Below, one piece after another: positions 30,922-42,900 of a stretch of 64,000 nucleotides of DNA (positions within the stretch are counted from its first letter, which is position 1; each line of letters opens with the position of its first letter). The notes under the pieces were generated by a model that was given only the letters and a program-made list of their open reading frames with translations, made no database searches and was not told the DNA's origin. Made by a program: the position numbers and the translations under genes. The stretch lies in NCBI GenBank assembly GCA_022702705.1, contig CM040430.1, positions 76,945,239-77,009,238 of the forward strand, written 5' to 3'. The DNA is from Papilionanthe hookeriana x Papilionanthe teres. Taxonomy: Eukaryota; Streptophyta; Magnoliopsida; Asparagales; Orchidaceae.

Positions 30922-31775
30922 ATTTTTTTTTGGGATTGAATGATTTGATCAGACAACCATCAGTACCATTTGGGATTGATGATTAAATGATGTTAATGGA
31001 GCGGGGCTAGACAAGTGGATATTGATTTTTCAACTTACTCAAAAGCATAAGGTGACGCATAAGAGAAAGTGTATCGATGAAGGGGAACATGTGGTTAATC
31101 AGAGGTATCTAATGGGAAGAAGCATAAGGTTAATTTTGATAGACTCAATAGTGACTGTACTTGGAGTATTATATTCACTTGTGCCAAATTTGAAAGTCAA
31201 CATAAAGATAAATGGTAGATGGACTCTCATACATGCTATTAGTGTTGCCAGCTTGGTGACATAGCTCGATACTACCCTTCACTTGGCCAGAAAAGCTTTA
31301 AAGAATAGAAATTAAGTGGAGCTCGTTCTTAGTAGACTGCAAGTGGCAAAGAATGATGGAGTCTACATCTTTAACTTCTACTTAAGGTCAACCACAATAA
31401 CCAATTCGACCTTGACTTTATGACCTTACACATAGAGAGCCTAAAAAACCTACTGCTGATGGTGATGTTGATGCCGATGCCAATGTGGTTTGGTGAGTGT
31501 TATGTTTTTTTTGCATATGATATGAATATCACTTTCGCATATTTCCATTTCAGAGAGTGTGTTGTTTTAGTTATGTAACAGTGCTTTAGTTGTGATGTTA
31601 TTCTTATTATGTTATCATATTTTAATTGTTGGGGGATGTTAGTTGAGATTTCTTGTATCAAAGTTTTGTTTTACTTATTAATGAAAATTTATGGGTAGTT
31701 CAGGTGTTTACTGCAATAATTTGAGGCTTGGGATTGATTTGTAAATTTTGAGCATGAAATTTTATAAAGAGAGAT

Positions 31776-32837
31776 TGTAATAACTGAAAAAAATAAAATA
31801 GATAAAATAAATTTAATAAAACTGTTTTATTTTGAATCAATCATTGCCTCAACATATTCTTCTTAAGAGACAGGCATCTCATTCGAACTGAAGGGAAGAA
31901 ACAGTAGATGCGTAAAGAGTTAAAGTAGGGAAGAAGGAAGAAGAAGGAAGGAAGAGACGACACAATTCCAAGATACATTTCATGGAGGAAGAGTGTTGAA
32001 GCCATAGAAGGATGTGTTTGTAGGTTTGGGAGACGAAGTCGACGCCAAGGAGTTCGTAGTGAAGGAGAAGATGAGAAGACGAACGACACCGAAGAAGAAG
32101 ATTGGCAATGACAGAGGTGTGAGCGCACTTTCATGGTTTTAATTGTCGAGGAAGGCTTGCCAGAGGGAGAAGCAGAACACCACGCGAGCGGTTGTGCAGG
32201 TGATGTTGAGGCACGCAAAGTTAGAATATTTTGAGTTAGCGAAGTATCGAAGAAGGAAAAAGTTAGCCGAAAATCCAAGTGAAAGAGGAAGAAGAAGTTC
32301 GAGAATCATGTGTGTAGAAGTGGAGTGCGGGAGCCGTGTGTATAGTAGAGTAGTGTTGGAGCCATGCGTGCATGAGAAGAAAAGAACCGAATCAATGCTT
32401 ATAAGTAAAGGTTAAGATTTATTTAATTTAGACTTTTTAAAATTCAATTAAAATTGTATTCAACTATAATATAAAATGATGTTAAGTTATGGCTGGAAGA
32501 ATAAATGAAAGGATTTTTGGATTGGAATGAGAAGGAATTGATAATAGCCAGTGCACGGTTAAGATTGGAGATTTATGTTTTAAATTAAAAATTTTAATTT
32601 ATTAATTGGAAGCTATTGTATTCATATTAATTATAAACAAGATAATTAGAAATTAACAAATATGAAAAAGTATGCATTAAATATTAACATTATATAATGA
32701 ATTACAAGAAGGAAGTTTAATGGTAAGACATAATTTAGATAATTAAATGCATCTTATAGTCTGATTTGTATTTATTTGTAGAATTTCATATTTTGAAGAA
32801 TCAATTGCAATATAAAAAATGAGGATTATTGTTTACA
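31776..32837 (+). repeat. Right ~1-kb direct repeat (putative 3' LTR)
   Basis: Diverged copy of 29,938-30,921 with many substitutions and indels, so the insertion is old. Confidence 0.7.
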
Positions 32838-33321
32838 CTCTTTGCAAAAAGATGTGTAGTTTTACTTCAAAATTATGGTAATACTACTGTATTTCTTTAA
32901 AATCACTCATATTAGAACGATGTTAGTCAAAATACTTTGGTGCTACAAGTAGAATATGATTATTATGTCTTATTATTCAAATTGATCATTTAGAAATGAA
33001 TGTCCAAGATTTGCATAGTTATATTTATTTATTACAAATATATATTATTAAAGGAAGATATTGAATGAATATTAGAATGCAAAAGAAATAATTTATCGCA
33101 TGTTTGCATGTGCATGCTTAATTATGTTGAAGTTTACCACTTTATAGTACTAGAGGGGGAACATCAATGTATTCGTGCACGTAATTAATAAATGGTATTG
33201 ATGTTGATGTATCTATATGATGTAATTTTAATTGGTTCTCTTATCACAGTTGGATAGAAAATAATATAGATATGAAAATGATATAGTATAACATAATAAA
33301 TGTTATGAAATATCATGACCG
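32838..33321. other. AT-rich spacer, left flank of the Tat insertion
   Basis: Nothing recognised. Continuous with 55,395 onward before the Tat-like element inserted. Confidence 0.6.
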
Positions 33322-36300
33322 ATCATTGTCGGCCGCTTAAGAGCGCTGCGTCGTCTTTTGTCTTTTTAAATTTAATGGATATATGCATATTAGTTTTGAA
33401 AATAAGATTTTTTTAAATTTTAGAATATTAGAATGAGAAAGGACGGATCTCATTCGTTTAGCAGTTTGGATGAACGAGCGTAATATCGCGAGTAACGCAT
33501 CTATTCCGAAGAATAGACACCCTACTCGACAATATCGCTCGATCGAATAAACCACAAAATTCATGACATCCGTTACAGTCTGTGAACACTTTATGTGGAC
33601 CGAATGAATTCCCTATTTAATACGAAAAGAATTAAATAGGGTTTATATTATGCTGAGTCTTTAAAACTCACCTATAGAAGTGACCCTATAGTTAATTACT
33701 CTAGCTCAAGTCAACTTGAGAGAGCTCTCGATTTAGATCGCGGGTTTATCTTCACGATCAGAAAAGGTAGGGTTTTTCGACGAAATTTGGTAGTAGGAAA
33801 TCCGATAGGTGAAGCAAAGAGGAACGGTTATTTCGGAGTCGAAAGGAAGAAGGGTAGGGGATGTCGCGGATCTCGAGGAGGACCTCGAGGACGTCCGAGT
33901 CATCCTATGGTTGAGGCTTTAAATTTTGGAAAGAGATTTATTTTAATTTTAATCTTGCAAATTAATTATAGGAATTACGTTGGCGTAATGTCACGATTAT
34001 GCGAAACTGCACGAAAGATAGGAGAGCTTACGTCGTATCGGACGACAGCCTCCGAAACCTAAGCGAGTTAGGGCTTATATCGCACGGGAAGGAATCTGTG
34101 CAAGGCCTACAAGAAAAGGTGAGGATTTATGCTGCGTATGGCGAGCTACTCGAAGTCCTGGGGGCTCATTATTTAAAGCTAAAGAATGGTTTTCTTTGAT
34201 GTCGGCGCGAGTTTCTTGAAGAAGATGGCCGTGCTGCACCGTGTCTCGAAGCTCACGTCGTCAGCGAGGAACCGCAGTTTAGATTTCAGTCTTAAGTTAA
34301 AGTGAGCGTCTGAGTCGTTTATTATTTTTATTACGAGTGAGTGTGTGCGATCGTGGCATGAGTAGCAAAGTAAGCGATGAAACGGTGAGGCATGCTTAAG
34401 CCTAAACAGGAAGTAACATCGCTTATAACGAGTAAAACATCTTTGACGAGGAGAAAGTACGGGAAGTGTAAGACATCTTGTGACATATGTCCTGAAAGTA
34501 CATTTCAGTAGCGAAGTATGTCTTCGAAAAGTAAAATATGCCAACGAGTATAACGATAAGGAAAGTAAAAGCTATCGCGAGAATCCAGTATCTTTCTTAT
34601 CATCGTATGTATTACACTGTTTCTTCGTTATTTTATATTTTTTTATTTCATGCAATGAGTTGTCGATACTAAGAGAGCGAGGAGTAAGTAGTAAGTGGAA
34701 GCATACCTACCGTTAAACGAGGTCTTATGGTGTGTACTGAAAAGTAAAGTCTGAAAACTCAACGATAAAAACGAAGAAAACGGCGAGAAAGCGAGGAAAA
34801 TCACGAGAATAAACCAAGAAAGTCGGGAAGAAAGAAAGGAAACGTCAGTGGAAAGCTCCAGGAAAGCGCGAAGCAACAATGACAAGTGAAAGCTACGAAA
34901 GCACCGTGAGAAACCCACGAACGAGCTCAGCTAAACTCATGGCGAACCATAAGAAAGCCGTGGGCCTCTCAGAAGAAAGACACGTAAGCACGGTGGTGTT
35001 TCGGACTCGGAAGACTATCTAATGTCCGGACTGAAGTGCCGGCTACTCGAGCCGAACTGCTACGCGAGGCGATCCTAATCCGACTCGAATAACGCAGTCA
35101 GTGGACCTTTATAAATGTTCAATACATTTCATTTTGGTTTGCAGTGCAAGTAAAAAGCGCGTAGGTAAATGTAGGCATGTAGTAGTGGAGGTAATTTTGT
35201 TTTTTTCAAACATATGTATTTTTCTTGTTTTAAAGTATTTTTTTTTTTGTCATGGAGTTGACAATCTATCTGTAGGAGTAGGTCTACGAACGTTAGACTT
35301 GTCCGGTAGTAGAAACCCAGAGGACGGTCGAACGGTTCCGTGATTCGCGCTCTACTTCTACGAGTCTGCGAGTCGGGCGGCCGCGTTCTATGATTCTCGT
35401 AATTTTTCTCGTTTGCGAGTCTCATCCAGTATCCGTCATCGCACTTACAGTGCTCGCTGATGGCCCCGCATATAACCTGAGGAGGTTATATATGCACACC
35501 TACACGTCCACTTGTGAGGTGTGTGCTTTGAACGCAAACAAGGTGAAAACTAGGGACGAGGGGTCGGAAGGAGGATGGAAAGCGGCTCACTTCACACAAT
35601 TTCGAAAGAAGTGAGTCGATTCCATATATCGAAAACACGGTAAGTCACACCTGGACTCCCGATCAACCTCACATGTCCCGAGAAAAGGACTAAAGGCACA
35701 TCGACGCTCTCGGAGAAGGTGAAGACTAGACACCAAGAACGCACTCCCTCTTCCCGAATGACAAGTGAAATCATAAATAAAGATAAAATAAAAAGAAGAA
35801 AAGCTGTTGCCCAGGTCTTTGGATCCGGGTCACTAAGCCGAGAGTGCTACCACAAACTCGAGGCTTAACCCACGTTGATTTTCAATTCTCGAAACACAAG
35901 CTTACCGTACGTTCTCCCGCGGGCTCGGGACTCGTAATATAGCTAATAGGAGAATCAATAATCCTTTGATACGTAAGAAAGGGAATGGACATGACCGTAA
36001 GCCACTGAGCCAACATCGATTTCACCAAATAAATCCTCCAAAGTATTCGAGATATCGTGCTCAATTTATTTCCCATGAAGTAAGCTAGGAAGCGCTTCAA
36101 ATTTCATTAAATCAATTCCATAGACAAGGGTAGCAAGGAACAAAGCCTCCATCACAAAAACCATCCAAATGAGGCTCTCGCCGAGCAAAAACGAGGAGGA
36201 AAGGCCACGGCCCAAGCTACAACAAAGGGGCAGCAATAGGGTAAAGTTCCCACAATCCAAATTACCACAACGAGGCTCACGGCCAAAGCCCCCGACAAAC

Positions 36301-36475
36301 AATCCACATTGATCTAAATTCATCGCAAATGCACGGGGATAAATCCACCGGATTACCAAAATAATTCGAGCATACCAACAGCAAAGAAGCACAAACCCGA
36401 GCCGAAAGGAGATCTAAAGCCAGAGCTATTAAAAGGCTTGCACCGGGAGGCTGCAGGAACAACAGAACCAAAACC

Positions 36476-36935
36476 GAGCCCCTACATCAAACACTAAGGA
36501 GCGAGCTACGGAGAGAGCAATGACGAAACAAAAGAGAAGCCGAGCCCCCTACATCGAACACAAAGGGGAGCAGTGCAGAGCATGACAACGAAACAAAAGA
36601 AAGCGAGCCCCTACATCAAACACAAAGGAGCGAGCTGCGAGAGAGCGAACGAAACGAAGCAAAAGAAGCCGAGCCCCTACATCGAACACAAAGGGGAGCA
36701 GGTACAAGGATCAATGACGTAAACAGAAAAGAAATCGAGCCCCTACATAGTGCGAAGGGGCGACCATAAGGCACACGGAGCGGAAAAACCGAGCCCCAAA
36801 TGGAATGCGAAGGGGCAGCCATAAGGCACACGCAGCGGAAAAGCCGAGCCCCGCACATAGTGCAAAGGGCGGCCAGTAAGGCACACGAAACGAGAAAACC
36901 GAGCCCCGAAACGAGAATGCGAAGGGCGGCCAAGC
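36476..36935. repeat. LTR minisatellite, eight units (3' LTR)
   Basis: GAGCCCC starts units at 36,476, 36,542, 36,605, 36,671, 36,737, 36,791, 36,846 and 36,901: four intervals of 63-66 bp then three of 54-55 bp. Many units hold a short inverted repeat GCCCC...GGGGC. Confidence 0.85.
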
Positions 36936-37506
36936 TTTCCATAGTTCTCGTAAAAAGAAAATAAGGAAGGGGACTTAGAATACATGCCCCCACATGCCAA
37001 AAGAGGATCACCACTTTGCTTTAAATACATCCAACATGCCTCAAATGATACAAGAGAGAAAGAGAAGCTAAAGCCATGCCTCGTTTATATTCTTTTAAGC
37101 CGATGACCAAAGATAAACATCGAAACATGCTCGTATAGATGCCTTGCACAAGCTTGATTGATAAAAACATCTCCGAACCCACTAGATAGAGCCATACTAG
37201 CATGCTTTTAGAAAAGGAAGTGAGAACCACCATTTTAAGCATTTAAAGAAAGAAAACATTCCAGCGATATAAAGCGTACGAGTAGTAGCATAGACAAGCA
37301 ATGAGCCGAGCCCGACGAGGCCCCGGGGTCTCACGCTAAACCGAGAGAAGGAGGAGGAGGAGAAGTTAGCCAAGTAGCTTAAGACACCCCGAAGAACAAG
37401 AAGCCCAGGCGGCGCGCCTCTCCACCTTCACCAAAAGAATCGGCTAGCCCTAGGAAAGCCCAAAACAGTGGCTTTAAATAAGGCAGGAGAGGGAGGAGAG
37501 GGCTGA

Positions 37507-37516
37507 GACTTACCGC
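37507..37516 (-). promoter_or_regulatory. 5' splice donor in the LTR leader (3' LTR copy)
   Basis: Minus strand CCGCG then GTAAGTC, a strong plant donor about 275 nt after the predicted start. The same site is intact at 54,500-54,509 in the other LTR. Confidence 0.45.
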
Positions 37517-37821
37517 GGAACCCAAGAAGATCGAGGAAGTGACGGGGGATGGGGGGAAAAATGCCTGCAGAGAAGATCGGCGAGGAGGCGAGAGACGCGC
37601 GGGAGATCACGCGAGGTGACTCTCGCGCGGGGATAACACTCGAGGAGGCATGGGGAGAACCACGCGGGGCTCGAGGGAGCGACGGTCACCGGGGAAGGCG
37701 CGCGCGAGCGCGGGAGAAGGAAGGAACGGGAGCTCGATCGAACGAGCGAGAGAGAGAGCCGGCCCGATCCGAATGGGAGGGATTAGGGCTTAGGATAGAA
37801 AATACGGTGTTTTAAAATATA

Positions 37822-37845
37822 AAAATTATATATATATATATAATT
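37822..37845 (-). promoter_or_regulatory. TATA region of the LTR promoter (3' LTR copy)
   Basis: TA repeat followed on the minus strand by an AT stretch, then CCTAAGCCCTAATCCCTCCC and CT-rich leader sequence, a common plant promoter/5' UTR pattern. Confidence 0.5.
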
Positions 37846-38667
37846 AATTTTATTAAAGATAATAAGCCCAAAACCGTAATTTTCGCCCGGACGAGCGATC
37901 GTCGCAAATTAAATATCGATTTTAGGTGGAAACGACGTTCGGGACGCAATGGCGAAGTCCGTTTCGTCATCCGAGGTCGCTCGGAGAACCTCGTCGACGG
38001 TCGCGTCGAGCGCGTCAAATCCGGCATCCTCTCGAAGTCGACTCGACGTTGATCGTCGCGGCGTTCGGCTTCAATCCCGATCCGGCCGGAGTAACTCGAA
38101 GCGTCGAGGCCGTGGCTCGAGGAGTTTGTGCTTCCGGTGAGTGCGAGAGAATGTGCACTGAGGGCGTCACTAGGTCGAGTGATGCCTATAGAAACTCGAT
38201 TTGGAATCCTACGCTAATTCCAGCCTACTCGTGCTGTGAGCTAGAGGTCGAGAACTCCGTCCGGGACTCTAAAAGAGTGTCGAAGTGGTTTCGAGCGTTC
38301 TAAAAACGAGGTGGGTCCGAAGCTTAGGAATCTAAGATCGTCGGGGAAGCTCCTAAAAGCTAGAACCACTAAATCCTGGGAGGAAGACTCAAACCTCGAC
38401 AAAAATGAGGTCAACGAATGGACACCCGATAGGTGTGGTGCGCCGGACGGACGCACAGCGCGTATCAGTGTTGACCGAGAGAAGATCAACAAACCGACAC
38501 GAAAGCGCACTGAAGTAAAATGCTGGGACGAGCCGCGAGGAACGAAAAAAGGAAAAGAGAGAGAGAGTAGTTTCGCCTGAGGGAAAAGAGGGGAACTCTC
38601 GATTAAGAGTGCCGCGACGTAAAGCTCAGGTTTCAAAATTTCAAATCCGGATTCGATTTACTTTGTT

Positions 38668-38770
38668 TTCTTTCAATTTTAATTTCAATTTGATTTGAGT
38701 TTCGATTTTAATTTCAATTTCAATTTTCGATTTTAATTTCGGGTTTTAATTTCGACTTTAATTTCGGAGA
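38668..38770. repeat. TTTTAATTTC-type short tandem array
   Basis: About ten degenerate copies of a 10-12 bp unit TTTTAATTTCGA/TTTTAATTTCAA. Confidence 0.7.
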
Positions 38771-38809
38771 AGAATTTCGATTTAGGAGGAAGTGAGAAAA
38801 GGAATCGGA

Positions 38810-39135
38810 CGACCCTGCACCGACCCGGAAGTTATGGAAATTTACGGGGAAAGCGGAAAAAGGAATCGGACGACCCCTGACCATAAGCCCTGAATTTGAC
38901 GAAAATTTACTGGAAGATTGCGGAAAAGGAATCGGACGTCCTGCTCTTCAGGCCCTGGAATTTATGGAAATTTACGGAAGATTGCGGAAAAAGGAATCGG
39001 ACGACCCTGCACCGACCCTGGAATTTATGGAAATTGGTGGAGAATTTATGAGGAATTTATGCAGAGAATTTATGAAGATTTATGCAGAGAATTTATGAAG
39101 ATTTATGCAGAGAATTTATGAAGATTTATGGAAAC
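38810..39135. repeat. Two adjacent tandem arrays (about 65-bp x4 and 23-bp x3)
   Basis: Four units begin AAAGGAATCGGACG near 38,815, 38,855, 38,925 and 38,988 and contain GGAATTTATGGAAATTTACG. Then three exact 23-bp units ATGCAGAGAATTTATGAAG + ATTT at about 39,059-39,130. Confidence 0.85.
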
Positions 39136-39429
39136 TTGTGAGAATTTGAGAGGAATCGTACTGGAGTAAAAACTCAGAAGCTGCAGGAAGAGTACGCAGA
39201 ATTCGCGGGAATTTGATCACGAGAGACGCGGAGCTCGAATTTCACTTTAAATTTCATTATTTTAAGTTTTCTTAACATTACGGATTTTGTTTCAATTTTC
39301 GCATTTTTACTTGTTTTCTCATTTTCATTCTTTTTTTTTTTAGTGCATTTTTGTTTCGTTGTTTGTTCGTTGTAATTTCGACCAACGCGTGGTCATGCGG
39401 ACTTTTCATTCGTAGTCAGAATCTGGAAG

Positions 39430-41210
39430 TATATTCCAACACAAGTATCCGACTTGCGGAAAAGAGAACACTTTCATTGATTTCGATTCAAAATTTGTAC
39501 AACCGATGTCTTCGCTAAAAGAACATCCAAAATATCTGCGTACATCTGTCGAAAGTACGAAACACTTTATGCTTTGAACGAGTCGGTAGCAAACGGTAGA
39601 ACATCCGCTCTGCAAGTCGTCACGTGAGTGACCAACCTATCGCTATGCTCCGAACAAAGTCCCCTTGCATACGCCAAAAGGTACAGTATGTCACAACGGT
39701 ACCGGACGAAGTCCTTCCGGCTACGGGTGCGGCTCGTAGCAGCATGGCGCTTTGTCATGTGTCCATCCTCACGAAGTGACGGAGACTCTTTCGTATCCGA
39801 CTCTGGGATGCGATGTAGCGCTAAATCTGCATCTCGTTTCAGCGCTCAAAACGGATCGAATTCGGCGGGCACGAATCTTCGCGAACCTCTCGAATTCTCC
39901 GGTCCAGACGATCCGTATCTCTCTATCCAGAAGAATATCGCTTTCACCGAGAAGCGAGACCGTGCGAAAGCGCCGAACGAAATCGTGATGGTCGATGTGA
40001 GGCGGGATGCGGTCCCCTCCTTGTAGATATTTATAATGCAGTGCTAGGAATACGATCTGCGGAACGTACGTGCTCATTCTATCATCCTTTCGATCATCTT
40101 CTTTATTTACGGCGGCATGTCGTCCACCTCATCATATGGTAGGATCCCGGGGGATTCCTTGTCCGTCCTTGGCGAAATTGTAGCAGAGAACCACACTGAA
40201 TCGTGATTCGCCCTTGCCAGCGCTTCCATTTTCACGAGGCTCGGAGTATGTCTTCTCCTCGGGAGACACCGCCCGTACCGCCTCGTCGTCATAATTGTAT
40301 ACTACAACGTAGAATTTCCCTCCGGTCTCTTCACGAGAAGACATTTGTGTATAACTCCGAGTCTTTCAGGGATATTCGCGGCTTTAGTCTTGTATCTCTT
40401 CATAATGTTCGAATTCTTGTTTTCTAACCCTCTCGATTTTAGCCGATCACGTGATCCGGGATTACTCTGCTTGTCGTCTGAGGCTGTACTGAGCCGCGGC
40501 ACGTAGGGCTCCTGCGCGGGTGCTCCCCATCTCTCCTCCTCGAAGAGTACGCGCGTAGGCTCTCGTACGTCCCAAATTCCTCTGAAGTGGAAGTACGTGA
40601 CAACGCGGGCACCTGCGAGAACGCTCCCCACACGTGTCGGTATGCCCGGGAAAGTCCGTCTTGCACCTCGGACATCCCGTGAGAATTTCTTCAAGCGGTC
40701 GATCGCGGCGACCGGCTACGAAGTGTACTCGAGCTCTGTCTCGATGTGACGGCGAGCCGGTCGACGTTTCTTTCATTTCTGGATTGTAGTCTTCTTCTTC
40801 AAGAATTGGTGGGAGCCCTGCGGCTGTTCTTTGGGCTTGTCTTCTTTCGAATGCTTCGATCTTACGGCGCTTGCGACGGTAAGCATTCCTCTTCCATGTC
40901 TGCCTCCGTGGCGGATCTGGAACTCGTCCCGTGTCTGCGGTGAGTAGGTCACCTCCTCGGTTTCGGCAACCATCGACGAGATCCTCTTATCTTCGAACGT
41001 GAGGGTGTGAATCGACGAAACCTCCTCGTGCCACCTTGTCTCGACGTCTCCCCAATTTCTCGGTGGTCGACTCGACCAACGGATTTCATGTTTGCCATTT
41101 CGGAAGGTCGGACTAACTTCATGAGGGAACCCTCATAGTCCACATTGACTTGTGAGAAATCCAAGTCAAGATTTACTACCACCGCCTTCGGTTTGCTTCT
41201 CATCCAGTCG
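39430..41210 (-). pseudogene. Unidentified 3' coding region of the Tat-like element, with CPRC motifs
   Basis: Downstream of pol, overlapping minus-strand frames show protein-like composition over about 1.8 kb. First segment (41,203-40,949) has RSKPKAVVVNLDLDF and YEGSLMKLVRPSEMANM. A Lys-rich segment follows, then CPRCKTDFPGHTDTCGERSR and CPRC (40,674-40,600), which is C-x2-C-x10-C-x6-C-x2-C, a zinc-ribbon-like pattern. Later parts include YFHFRGIWDVREPTRVL, VVVYNYDDEAVRAV, DFVRRFRTVSLLGESD and FVRYRCDILYLLAYARGL. Frames switch every 50-100 codons. Extra ORFs after pol are known in Tat elements; I cannot assign this one to a family. Function unknown. Confidence 0.5.
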
Positions 41211-41564
41211 CTAGATTTAAGCCGTCTTTAAGCGAGAACCAGAGGCTCCGGCCCGTCATTCTCCTGCGAAAAACAGGGGACTCGTCAGCGTGCTGAAACT
41301 CAAAACGAACAAAAACAAAACAATTTATAATTAAGTGAATTAATTCATTACAGGTGTGAGATTTATTTAATTAACTTAGGAAAGCGGGATTTAACAAAGG
41401 TAACAAAACCACTTAGTGAAGAATATTAACATTTTCATTATCTTGTCTGGTGGTCGTTTTATTAAAATTTCGTTATTACAAAAATTTGGAACCCGATCCT
41501 GAGACGTCGGCCGTAAAGCTACTCACTAGGACTAGTGTCGATCTCGGGACTCGTTCTTTCGACA

Positions 41565-42900
41565 CGTCGCGTGGCGTAGTATTTCTTCGGGTAACGTCCA
41601 TTGATCGGCAACATGGGTCTTCCGCCTTGGGAATCCACTACGTGTTGCACGACCCTCCAGAATGGACTTTCTCCAGCTCTGAATGGGTCGCTCGGGTCCG
41701 GTTCGAACTTTCCTTTATTTTGCGGTGTGCGAGAATAGTCTTTTAAGAACAAGGGACGAGGTCACCGACTTTGAGCGACGCCGGGCGGACCCGACTTGTC
41801 GTGGGCGCGAGATACATGCTTGGCCGGATAAGGATTCCGGGACTCTGCTGCGCGAGCGAACCTGCCTTCCTTCGAGGCTTTACTAGTTCTTCGAGTCGTA
41901 GTTTGGCGTTGTCTTCTGTTGTGATCTTGTTGGCGACGGCGGTTCGAGCGAGGGTGGTCGAGCTTCCGACGGGAGAACGGCCCGGACCCATACACGGGCG
42001 TACTGGCGTGGGCCGTGTCGGCGTCCCGGCTGTTGTCCAGATATGCCACGAAGGCTTCAGTTCTCGTCGTGGCCACGTCGTTTATTGTCCTCGAGCGTTT
42101 CTTTAGAATGCATGCCAAAGTACTTGTTGAATGCTTCCCGTAAGCCATTCCTTGCACTAGGGCAGTAGATTGTAGAGTATCTCGCAATCCGTCCGTGTCG
42201 TCTGACAAGGCTTGTTAATCTTTGTGCTTTTGAAGGCGGACCCATTATCGGAGATGATTCTGCGCGGAACACCAAAACGGTAGACAACGCCGATTTCGAA
42301 AGCTGGAGAACGTCTTCTGCGGCTGTAACCTACTCGCAACCTATGACTGCCCTGCCCACGGCAGAAGTAATCCGTAGGCTGCGAGAATGAATCGGTGTCC
42401 TCTAGAAGACGGAGGGTCCTATCGGACCCCTTATGTCCGTGCTCAACGCTCGAATGGCACGAAGCGACCGTGGGTGTGGCACATTCGGAGGTTGTCCATG
42501 CAAGCCCGCTCGTGCTTCACACCGACGATAGTGGCCCTTTCACCTGTTACAGTGCGATCGGACATCATTCTTGGCCGATAATATCAGAGGCCTCTTGTCT
42601 TCATCTTCGTTTTCGGCCACGGGCCAGTGACTGCACCGCAATCCGGCGTGGACTTCTTTGGCGATCTACTGCGCTTATCATGCCGGAGCATCGTAGCCAC
42701 GTCGATGAAGGACGCTATCTGAAAACGTTATCGATTAGGCATCCGACGATTGATCTTACTGGATGCGATGTCTTTACGGACTTATCATACAGCGGCGCTC
42801 ACTGGTCACATCAGTAGTCGACAAGCAATTTGGTGACAATCCGTTGTATCTTCGGCGATTGCGAGTATTATTTCTTTGTTCCCGACTTATCTGACGCATC
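41565..42900 (-). pseudogene. Tat-lineage integrase
   Basis: Minus-strand frames in order: remnants of the zinc-binding region near 42,590-42,450, then VVYRFGVPRRIISDNGSAF at 42,300-42,235 with the second catalytic Asp, YSTIYCPSARNGLREAFNK at 42,180-42,125 with the catalytic Glu, KETLEDNKR, ITTEDNAKLRLEEL at 41,935-41,890, VRPASLKVGDLVP at 41,785-41,745, then KGKFEPDPSDPF and VDSQGGRPMLPINGRYPKKY ending at 41,565. Frame changes occur between these blocks. The C-terminal blocks are diagnostic of the Tat/Retand/Ogre group. The first catalytic Asp is not visible. Confidence 0.85.

Larger units (their letters stand above)
29938..32837 (+). mobile_element. Small LTR-flanked element without recognisable coding (LARD/TRIM-like)
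   Basis: Two direct repeats of about 1 kb (29,938-30,921 and 31,776-32,837) flank an 854-bp interior. The downstream repeat begins TGTAATAACTGAAAAAAATA right after a purine-rich GTTTATAAAGAGAGAT-type tract and ends TTTACA, as LTRs do; the upstream copy begins TCTAATAATT. The interior has only an unrecognised 80-codon frame at 31,022. No PBS or target duplication is certain. A segmental duplication is the alternative. Confidence 0.55.
33327..38416 (-). repeat. 3' LTR of the Tat-like element
   Basis: About 5.09 kb. On the minus strand it starts CGTTGACCTC (TG lost; TGTTGACCTC in the other LTR) and ends GCCGACA. Contains a TATA region (37,822-37,845), a leader with splice donor, an eight-unit minisatellite and a CT-rich leader. 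Confidence 0.92.
38417..39429. other. Non-coding 3' region of the Tat-like element
   Basis: Between the 3' LTR and the putative 3' ORF. Repetitive: AATTTCGATTTT-type array at 38,668-38,770, then the two tandem arrays at 38,810-39,135, then an AT-rich stretch. No PPT is evident beside the LTR. Confidence 0.6.

Noticed and set aside
37549..37815. Arg/Glu-rich plus-strand ORF present in both LTRs (also 54,543-54,785)
   Set aside because: It is antisense to the GC-rich leader; both copies exist because LTRs are duplicates, so conservation means nothing, and the composition follows the CT-rich leader.
38419..38437. TGGACACCCGATAGGTGTG just inside the left LTR as a PBS
   Set aside because: It would require a plus-strand element, but gag, RT and integrase all read minus, and it matches no tRNA 3' end that I recall.
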